A stretch of 14,488 nucleotides of DNA, taken from Clostridia bacterium. Lineage in GTDB: Bacteria > Bacillota_A > Clostridia > Oscillospirales > CAG-272. Below are positions 7,314-13,167 of the stretch, one piece after another. Numbering within the stretch: the stretch's first letter is position 1; each line of letters starts with the position of its first letter. The translations under genes were made by a program, and so were the position numbers. The stretch spans positions 1 through 14,488 of the forward strand of contig JAFQOB010000156.1 of assembly GCA_017395725.1 (NCBI GenBank), given 5' to 3'. Below the pieces are notes generated by a model that searched no databases, had not been told where the DNA came from, and saw nothing but the letters and a program-made list of their open reading frames with translations.

Positions 7314-8399
7314 ATGATTTTATCTGAAAAAAGTAAACAGCATATAGATTCTTGCCGTTTCTGTTGGATGTGCCATCACATCTGCCCTATCGGCAATGCA
7401 ACAGGTCTTGAAAGAAATACAGCAAGAGCAAGAGCACTCGGCCTTTCTCTTGTTAACAGAGATGCTATCAAGCTTTCCGAATGTATCGACAACGTTTATG
7501 AGTGTGCTACGTGCGGTGCTTGTCATCACGACTGTACAACAGGTTGGGATCCCGTTATGTTCACAAAGGAAGTAAGACTTCAGGCTGCACTTGACGGTGA
7601 ACTTCCCGAATATATCCAGAAGCTTGTTATGAACTGCCTTGAAACAGGTAATGCATACGGCAAGACAGAAATAAGCGAAGAGCTTACAACAAAGATAAAA
7701 GAACATTCTGCAAAGACAAACACACTTCTTGTTCTCGGTGCAGATGCAAGATATATGGCTCCTTGTCAGGCAGTAAAGGCTATTAAGGTTCTTGAAAAAG
7801 CAAATGTTGAATTTACAGTTGCACTTGACGAAAAGGCAACGGGCGCACAGCTCGACTTCCTTATCGGAGCTGCAAACGAAGCTAAGGTTCAGATGGCAGA
7901 GGCTGCAAAGGTATATAACGAATATGAAACAGTTATTGTATACGATCCCGCAGATGCAGTAGTTATTAAGCGTATTTACAATGAAAACGGTGTTGAAGTT
8001 ACTGCAAAGGTTTCTACGTATACAGCATATCTTGATGCTCTTCTTGCGGCAGGTAAGCTTACAGCTGAAAACAAGGGCAAGACTGTTGTATTCCAGGATC
8101 CCTTCCAGTTGGCACGTGACCTTGAAGAGACAGAAGAAGCAAGAAGAGTAATTATGTCGTATGCAGACCTTACGGAAATGCTTCTTAATCGCGGTGAAAC
8201 AGTATGGGCAGGTAATATTCTTATGGCTCAGTATATTCCCGACGTTATGAAGAAGGTTGCTGAACGCCGTCTCTATAACGTAACTTCTATCGGTCAGAAT
8301 ACTATTGTTACCGCATGCGTTTCCGAATACGTTTCACTTAAGAACGTAGAGCAGAACGAAGTTGAGATTCTTTCAATCGAAGACCTTATTCTTGCATAA
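7314..8399 (+). CDS. (Fe-S)-binding protein, GlcF/HdrD-like, with degenerate CCG domains
   Basis: 361 aa, with AGGAGG at 7300-7305. The N-terminal ferredoxin-like part has two C-x2-C-x2-C-x3-C motifs: Cys14/17/20/24 (CRFCWMCHHICP) and Cys64/67/70/74 (CATCGACHHDC), enough for two 4Fe-4S clusters. The remaining sequence aligns by pattern with the two CCG domains of GlcF/LutA/HdrD proteins, but the diagnostic cysteines are missing. DP-C-H is DPFQLARDL (262-270), the CCG positions read ATG (175-177) and WAG (298-300), and the terminal TACPxC is TACVSEY. Cys151 (YMAPCQ) and Cys335 remain. It probably relays electrons for the FAD oxidase encoded 31 bases upstream, without the usual non-cubane cluster. 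Confidence 0.87.
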   Translation: MILSEKSKQHIDSCRFCWMCHHICPIGNATGLERNTARARALGLSLVNRDAIKLSECIDNVYECATCGACHHDCTTGWDPVMFTKEVRLQAALDGELPEYIQKLVMNCLETGNAYGKTEISEELTTKIKEHSAKTNTLLVLGADARYMAPCQAVKAIKVLEKANVEFTVALDEKATGAQLDFLIGAANEAKVQMAEAAKVYNEYETVIVYDPADAVVIKRIYNENGVEVTAKVSTYTAYLDALLAAGKLTAENKGKTVVFQDPFQLARDLEETEEARRVIMSYADLTEMLLNRGETVWAGNILMAQYIPDVMKKVAERRLYNVTSIGQNTIVTACVSEYVSLKNVEQNEVEILSIEDLILA

Positions 8400-8416
8400 G
8401 AAAAGGAGATACAAAG

Positions 8417-9259
8417 ATGTTAGTTAATCTTAAACAAATACTTGATATGGCGGAAAAGGGCGGATATTGTATTCCCGCATTTAACGTATATAATATGGAG
8501 TCTGTTATCGGTGTACTTCACGCGGCTGAAGAACTCAGAGCTCCTATTATAATGCAGGTATATCCCCGTCTTATGAAAGAGGAAACAGGATATTTCCTTT
8601 CTCCCTCGATTTTGGCGGCGGCTCACAGAGCAACCGTTCCCGTATGCTTCCACCTTGATCACGGACCTTCCGAACTTGAGGCTACTCGCTCTGTACGTTA
8701 CGGTGCGACAGGTGTTATGCTTGACGGTTCTACACTTCCTTTTGAAGAAAACATTGCTCTTACAAAGAAGGTTGTTGATTTCTGCAGTTACGTAGACGTT
8801 CAGGTAGAGGGTGAACTCGGTCACGTAGGTACAACCGCAGATGATTCTATGGACGAATTTACAACTGCTGCAGATGCAAAGCGTTTTGTTGAAGAAACAG
8901 GCGTTGCTTGTCTTGCTGTTGCTGTAGGTACTGCACACGGCAGATACAAGAAGCCTCCTAAGCTTGATATTGACAGAATCAAAGAGATAAGAGCAGCTAC
9001 AAACAATACTCCTCTTGTACTTCACGGCGGTTCAGGTGTACCTGACGAAGAGATTAAGAAGGCAGTTAAGGCGGGTATCAGAAAGATGAACTTTGCTACA
9101 GACCTTTGCTATGCTTTCATTGACCGTATTGCAGAAGACGTACAGAAGCCCGACAGAGCAATTGCTATTGATACGTTTATGAAGAGTCCTATTGCGGCTG
9201 TAAAGGAATTCTGTCTTACAAGAATTAAGCTTGTTGGTGCAGACGGAAAGGCTGAATAA
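8417..9259 (+). CDS. Class II (zinc) fructose-bisphosphate-type aldolase, possibly IolJ-like
   Basis: 280 aa, with AAAGGAGA at 8403-8410. All class II hallmarks are present: HLDHG (His79, catalytic Asp81, zinc-ligand His82), VEGELGHVG (131-138, ligand Glu), GTAHGRYK (His174), VLHGGSG (His203) and KMNFATDL (about 223-230, phosphate site). The usual family length is 280-310 aa. The enzyme would cleave a ketose phosphate to DHAP and an aldehyde. Next to a PfkB kinase and IolB, 6-phospho-5-dehydro-2-deoxygluconate cleavage (IolJ role, giving DHAP and malonate semialdehyde) is attractive, but tagatose-, fructose- or other sugar phosphates cannot be excluded. Only 3 bases separate it from the kinase gene, suggesting coupled translation. 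Confidence 0.9.
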   Translation: MLVNLKQILDMAEKGGYCIPAFNVYNMESVIGVLHAAEELRAPIIMQVYPRLMKEETGYFLSPSILAAAHRATVPVCFHLDHGPSELEATRSVRYGATGVMLDGSTLPFEENIALTKKVVDFCSYVDVQVEGELGHVGTTADDSMDEFTTAADAKRFVEETGVACLAVAVGTAHGRYKKPPKLDIDRIKEIRAATNNTPLVLHGGSGVPDEEIKKAVKAGIRKMNFATDLCYAFIDRIAEDVQKPDRAIAIDTFMKSPIAAVKEFCLTRIKLVGADGKAE

Positions 9260-9262
9260 GAT

Positions 9263-10174
9263 ATGATTAATATAGTAGGTATCGGGGCATGTGTAATGGA
9301 CACTCTTGTGAGTGTCCCCCGCTACCCCGTAGAAGATACGAAGCTTCGCGCCGACGGTACGAGACTTGCAGGGGGCGGACCTGTTGCCACAGGTCTTGTG
9401 GCGGCGTCAAAGCTTGGACAAAAGTGCGGATATATCGGCGTTTTATCTGACGATAACGGCGGTGTATTTCTGAAAGGCGATTTTGAAAAATACGGGTTGA
9501 CAAATGAGCTTATAACCACCGAAAGCGGTTACCGTTCGTTTACCTCGGTAATATGGCTCAGCAAAGAGGCGGCAAGCCGTACCTGTGTTTTTGACAAAGG
9601 AAACCTTCCCGCCCTTGTTCTTAACGATAAACAAAAGGAAGCTATAAGGAATGCAAAGCTTCTTATGGTAGACGGAAATGAGCTTGAAGCAGCCATTGAG
9701 GGCGCAAAAATTGCCCGTGAAAACGGTGTAAAGGTTCTTTATGATGCGGGAGGACTATATCCCGGATATGAAAGACTCTTGCCCCACGTTGATATTCTTA
9801 TACCTTCAAAGGAATATTCTTTGGGGGCTACCGGCTGTGAAACTGTTGAAGAAGCGGCGAAAGTGTTGTATAATAAATACAACCCCGAAATCGTTGTTAT
9901 TACATGCGGTAAGGACGGCGGTGTAATGTACGACGGAAAAACAATAACAAAATATCCCATATATCCCGCAGAGGTAGTTGATTCCAACGGTGCGGGAGAC
10001 GTGTTTCATGGAGCATTTGCGTTTGCTGTAACAAACGGATATGACTACGAAAAATGCTGTCATTTCTCAAGTGCCGTATCGGGACTTAAATGTACGGGTA
10101 TAGGTGCAAGAGAAAGTGTTCCGGATTTTGATACTGTAAAGAAATATTTAAAGGAGAACGGCTATGAACTTTAA
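9263..10174 (+). CDS. PfkB-family carbohydrate kinase
   Basis: 303 aa. The N terminus has the family glycine-rich signature (AGGGPVATGLVAASKLG, about 36-52). The C terminus has the second PfkB signature, VVDSNGAGDVFHGAFAFAV (about 238-256), with the GAGD catalytic Asp at 246 and the anion hole. It phosphorylates a sugar or deoxy-keto-acid on a terminal hydroxyl using ATP. In an operon with IolB and a class II aldolase an IolC role (5-dehydro-2-deoxygluconate kinase) is possible, but IolC proteins are usually a little longer, so this is inference. It starts 3 bases after the aldolase stop with only a weak GAAAGG site, and a strong hairpin lies 35 bases inside the gene. Its 3' end overlaps iolB by 11 bases. 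Confidence 0.88.
   Translation: MINIVGIGACVMDTLVSVPRYPVEDTKLRADGTRLAGGGPVATGLVAASKLGQKCGYIGVLSDDNGGVFLKGDFEKYGLTNELITTESGYRSFTSVIWLSKEAASRTCVFDKGNLPALVLNDKQKEAIRNAKLLMVDGNELEAAIEGAKIARENGVKVLYDAGGLYPGYERLLPHVDILIPSKEYSLGATGCETVEEAAKVLYNKYNPEIVVITCGKDGGVMYDGKTITKYPIYPAEVVDSNGAGDVFHGAFAFAVTNGYDYEKCCHFSSAVSGLKCTGIGARESVPDFDTVKKYLKENGYEL
9298..9317 (+). repeat. Perfect 8-bp stem-loop near the 5' end of the PfkB kinase gene
   Basis: GGACACTC, loop TTGT, GAGTGTCC. It lies within codons 12-19 of the kinase and is followed by CCC rather than a T run, so it is not a terminator. It could slow ribosomes or protect the downstream mRNA. Confidence 0.6.
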
Positions 10175-10958
10175 GAAGACTTACATACCTGCAAAGGGAT
10201 ATACACCACTTTGCAAGATTGGCGAATGTTCCCTCAAGAAGCTTGAATTCGGTATAATTGAGCTTGATGCAGGCGAAAAGCTTACGTATAATACAGAAGA
10301 TAAAGAAACTGCTTTCATTATGTTGGAAGGCCACGTTAACGTAGAGGTTAACGGTGAAAAATGGGAAAATATCGGAAACAGAATGACTGTTTTTGAAAAC
10401 CGCAAGGCAGAAAGCTTTTATATGCCTCGTGAACAGGAATGTGTTATCGAGGCTATAGACAAGATAAAGATTGCCGTATGTGCGACACCCGTTACTGAAA
10501 AGACAGAGCCTCAGGTACTTCGCGAGGACCACGTTGTATTGAAGCTTCTCGGCGACGTTCCTTTCCAGAGAGAAACAAGCTTTATTATTGACGGAAACAG
10601 TAATGCAAAGATACTTACAATCGGTGAAGCATATACAACCGAGGGTAACTGGGCGGGCTTCCCCCCTCATAAGCACGACGAAGACAATATGCCTACAGAG
10701 TGCATAGCTGAAGAAATATATTACTTTCTCTTTGAGCCTAAGCAGGGCTTTGGAGTTCAGTGTCTCTATACCTCTGACGGCAGTATCGATGAGGCTTACA
10801 GAGTAAAGAACGACGAGCTTGTTGAATTCCCCTACGGTTATCACACAACGGTTTCTACACCGGGATATAAGACGTATTTCCTCTGGCTTATGGCAGGGGA
10901 TTATCAGGGCTTTAACAGAAGCAACGACCCCGAGCACGATTGGATTGCACACAGATAA
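10164..10958 (+). CDS. iolB: 5-deoxy-glucuronate isomerase (IolB)
   Basis: 264 aa (IolB is usually about 270), with AAAGGAGAA at 10150-10158; the start overlaps the kinase gene by 11 bases. It is a two-lobed cupin (KduI/IolB family). Family-typical motifs are NWAGFPPHKHDEDN (162-175, His169 and His171 as metal ligands), AEEIYYF (182-188, Glu ligand), KQGFGVQ, a GYHTTV segment with His227 and the C-terminal DPEHDWI. Known IolB proteins convert 5-deoxy-D-glucuronate to 5-dehydro-2-deoxy-D-gluconate in myo-inositol catabolism. That product would be phosphorylated and cleaved by enzymes such as the kinase and aldolase just upstream. The upper inositol genes (iolG, iolE, iolD) are not in the window, so the operon may feed in a related deoxyuronate instead. 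Confidence 0.9.
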   Translation: MNFKKTYIPAKGYTPLCKIGECSLKKLEFGIIELDAGEKLTYNTEDKETAFIMLEGHVNVEVNGEKWENIGNRMTVFENRKAESFYMPREQECVIEAIDKIKIAVCATPVTEKTEPQVLREDHVVLKLLGDVPFQRETSFIIDGNSNAKILTIGEAYTTEGNWAGFPPHKHDEDNMPTECIAEEIYYFLFEPKQGFGVQCLYTSDGSIDEAYRVKNDELVEFPYGYHTTVSTPGYKTYFLWLMAGDYQGFNRSNDPEHDWIAHR

Positions 10959-10964
10959 TTTTTG

Positions 10965-11007
10965 AAAGATAGAGATATGCGTATTTTTTACGTATATCTC
11001 CGTCTTT
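10965..11007 (+). repeat. Long stem-loop in the gap between iolB and the DUF4867-type gene
   Basis: GAGATATGCGTA (10972-10983) pairs with TACGTATATCTC (10989-11000) through one G-T wobble, with a TTTTT loop. After one mismatch the stem extends with AAAGAT (10965-10970) against GTCTTT (11002-11007), so about 18 pairs in all. What follows (GTGTTTTGAG) is not a clean T run, so this looks more like an intercistronic processing or partial-attenuation hairpin than a full terminator. It occupies the only sizeable gap inside the operon. Confidence 0.65.
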
Positions 11008-11022
11008 GTGTTTTGAGAAATC

Positions 11023-11028
11023 AGAGGT
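11023..11028 (+). promoter_or_regulatory. Ribosome binding site deciding the DUF4867-type start at 11035
   Basis: AGAGGT directly abuts the ATG at 11029, too close to serve it, but is 6 bases from the next in-frame ATG at 11035, which is therefore the preferred start. Confidence 0.65.
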
Positions 11029-11034
11029 ATGAAA

Positions 11035-11682
11035 ATGCTTAATATTTTAAATAACAAAAACGACTATAAAATTTATTCTGTAACAGATAAAGAATTTACT
11101 TCTTACGGAAGAATTGTAAAAGATATAGATGCCGGCGAAATAATTAAGGTTGCAAAGACTATAGAACTTCCTGCAGAGGGTTCTATGTACGTAGCGAGCG
11201 AACCCAAATTTGAAGCGCTTGAAATAAAGCATGAGATTGAAGATAAACTTTACGGCACTCTTCCTACGCAGATTGGTTACTGCTGGGGACATTCAAATTT
11301 TCTGAATGCGGCTGAATGGCATACTTCAAGTGAAGTAAATATTGCGATTAACGATTTGGTTTTGTTTCTTGCGCATACTTATGAAATGGAAGACGGAAAG
11401 ATTGATTCTTCTGCATTTAAAGCATTTTTAGTACCTGCAGGTACGGTAATTGAGGTGTATGCAACTTCTCTTCATTTCTGTCCTTGCGAGGTTAGTAAGG
11501 ACGGCTTTGGCTGTGTCGTAGGTTTGCCGACAGAAACGAATACCAATTTGGAAAAGACGGTAAATACTCCTTTTCTTTTCAGAAAGAATAAGTGGATAGT
11601 ATCCCACAACGATAACGGTGCGCTTATTGCACGCGGAGTACAAAAGGGTATCTCGGGTACTAATTTTGAACTTAAATATTAA
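11035..11682 (+). CDS. DUF4867-family protein, possible cupin-like sugar isomerase
   Basis: 215 aa from the ATG at 11035 (217 if the ATG at 11029 is used). The N terminus (KIYSVTDKEFTSYGRIV), the IGYCWGHSN segment, the EWHTSSEVNIAINDLVLFLAH core (about 94-114) and the VPAGTVIEVYATSLHFCPCEV stretch (133-153) match my recollection of the uncharacterised DUF4867 family. His96, Glu100 and His147 have cupin-like spacing for a metal site, so a second metal isomerase beside IolB is plausible (inference). From memory and unchecked, a relative may act as a sulfoquinovose isomerase in transaldolase-type sulfoglycolysis, but no transaldolase is seen here. The gene lies between a stem-loop and the FGGY kinase gene, whose ribosome binding site overlaps this gene's TAA. 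Confidence 0.75.
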   Translation: MLNILNNKNDYKIYSVTDKEFTSYGRIVKDIDAGEIIKVAKTIELPAEGSMYVASEPKFEALEIKHEIEDKLYGTLPTQIGYCWGHSNFLNAAEWHTSSEVNIAINDLVLFLAHTYEMEDGKIDSSAFKAFLVPAGTVIEVYATSLHFCPCEVSKDGFGCVVGLPTETNTNLEKTVNTPFLFRKNKWIVSHNDNGALIARGVQKGISGTNFELKY

Positions 11683-11691
11683 GGTGAAATT

Positions 11692-13161
11692 ATGAAATAT
11701 TTACTTGGAATAGACTTTGGCGGCGGCTCAACAAAGGCGACTTTGATAAGTGTAGACGGCAATATAGTTGCAGAAAACAGCGTTGAGTATCCCACATATC
11801 ACCCAACCCCGGCTGCTTGTGAGCAAAAGGCGGAGGATTGGCTTGATGCTTTACGCGAAAATATTGCCGGATTAGCAGAGAAAAGCCAAATAGATATGAA
11901 TGATATACTTTGTGTTGCTATTGATTCGGCAACACATACATCTTTGGTTTGTGATGAAAATTACAGACCCATAAGACCTGCAATGCATTGGACGGATACC
12001 CGAAGCAGAAAAGAGGCTGATGGGGTATTTGCTTCAATGGCTGACGAAATATTTAAAAAGACATACCACAAGCCTGATACAATTTGGACGTTACCTCAGC
12101 TTATGTGGTTAAAAGAGAACGAAAAAGACAACTTTGAAAGAATAAGATACATATTCTTTGAAAAGGATTATATAAGATTTGCACTGACAAACGTTTACTG
12201 CACCGATTACATAGAAGCCGAGGGCAGTATGCTTTTCGACTGCAATAAAATGGCGTGGGACGAAGAATTATGCAAGCTTGCAGGAGTAACAGTCGATATG
12301 CTTCCGCCTATTGTTGCGCCTACGGACGTTATCGGTAAGGTTACTAAGGAAGCGGCTGCAGAATACGGACTTCCCGAGGGACTTCCCGTTGTTTGCGGTA
12401 CGACAGATACAGTAATGGAAGTGTTTGCTTCGGGGGCAGTAAGCGAGGGCGATATAACGGTTAAGCTTGCGACTGCGGGCAGAATATGCGTTATAACGGA
12501 TAAGCCATATCCCGACAGACACTTAGTAAATTATTCTCACATAACAGGTGGACTTTGGTACCCCGGAACGGCAACAAAATCTGCTGCGGCATCATACCGT
12601 TGGTACAGAGATACTTTTGGTGGAAATTATAAGGAGCTTGACCAAGGTGCCAATGAAGTGCCGTTAGGGTGCGAGGGACTTATATTCCTTCCGCATTTGA
12701 ACGGAGAACTCACTCCTTATGCAGATCCTATGCTTTGCGGCAGCTTTACGGGAGTGCGTTCTACACATACAAAGGCGCATTTTACAAGGGCAGTACTTGA
12801 AGGCGTTTCGCTTTCACTCCTTGACAGCAAGATATATCTTGACTCACTTGGAATGAAGTATAAGAAAAAGGCAACCCTTATCGGCGGCGGCGGAAAGGGC
12901 AGACTTTGGGCGCAGATAACTGCAGATATGCTCGGTATTGAGCTGAGAATAACCGAAAGTGCCGATTCTTCGCTTGGCTCGGCTATGCTTGCTGGGATTG
13001 CGTGCGGGGTATTCAAAGACGCAGAAGAGGCGGTTAAGGTTTGCATTAAAGAGGTCGATACCGTAGTTCCTAATCCCGAAAACACCGAGAAATACCGTAA
13101 GGTTTATAACGAATATAAGAGAATACACGACGCACTTGCTCCCATATACAGAGAGAGATAA
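11692..13161 (+). CDS. FGGY-family sugar kinase, xylulokinase-like
   Basis: 489 aa, normal for XylB-type kinases. AAGGTGA at 11681-11687 overlaps the previous stop codon. The ATP-phosphate loop GIDFGGGSTKATL (6-18), the sugar-contact segment MHWTDTRSR (98-106), the catalytic Asp239 in VVCGTTDTVMEVFASG (233-248) and the C-terminal LIGGGGKGRLWAQITADMLG (396-415) are all in family order. It phosphorylates a ketose or polyol using ATP. This makes two kinases of different folds in one operon, which suggests two substrates or two successive phosphorylations. It may act on the product of the fucose/arabinose isomerase-family enzyme encoded first. The exact sugar cannot be read from the sequence. Confidence 0.9.
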   Translation: MKYLLGIDFGGGSTKATLISVDGNIVAENSVEYPTYHPTPAACEQKAEDWLDALRENIAGLAEKSQIDMNDILCVAIDSATHTSLVCDENYRPIRPAMHWTDTRSRKEADGVFASMADEIFKKTYHKPDTIWTLPQLMWLKENEKDNFERIRYIFFEKDYIRFALTNVYCTDYIEAEGSMLFDCNKMAWDEELCKLAGVTVDMLPPIVAPTDVIGKVTKEAAAEYGLPEGLPVVCGTTDTVMEVFASGAVSEGDITVKLATAGRICVITDKPYPDRHLVNYSHITGGLWYPGTATKSAAASYRWYRDTFGGNYKELDQGANEVPLGCEGLIFLPHLNGELTPYADPMLCGSFTGVRSTHTKAHFTRAVLEGVSLSLLDSKIYLDSLGMKYKKKATLIGGGGKGRLWAQITADMLGIELRITESADSSLGSAMLAGIACGVFKDAEEAVKVCIKEVDTVVPNPENTEKYRKVYNEYKRIHDALAPIYRER

Positions 13162-13167
13162 GCTAAA

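Noticed and set aside
10086..11057. 323-codon minus-strand open frame opposite iolB
   Set aside because: iolB is a confident gene on the plus strand. The antisense peptide is Cys/Phe/Ile-rich with no recognisable domain and no ribosome binding site, typical of a codon-bias shadow.
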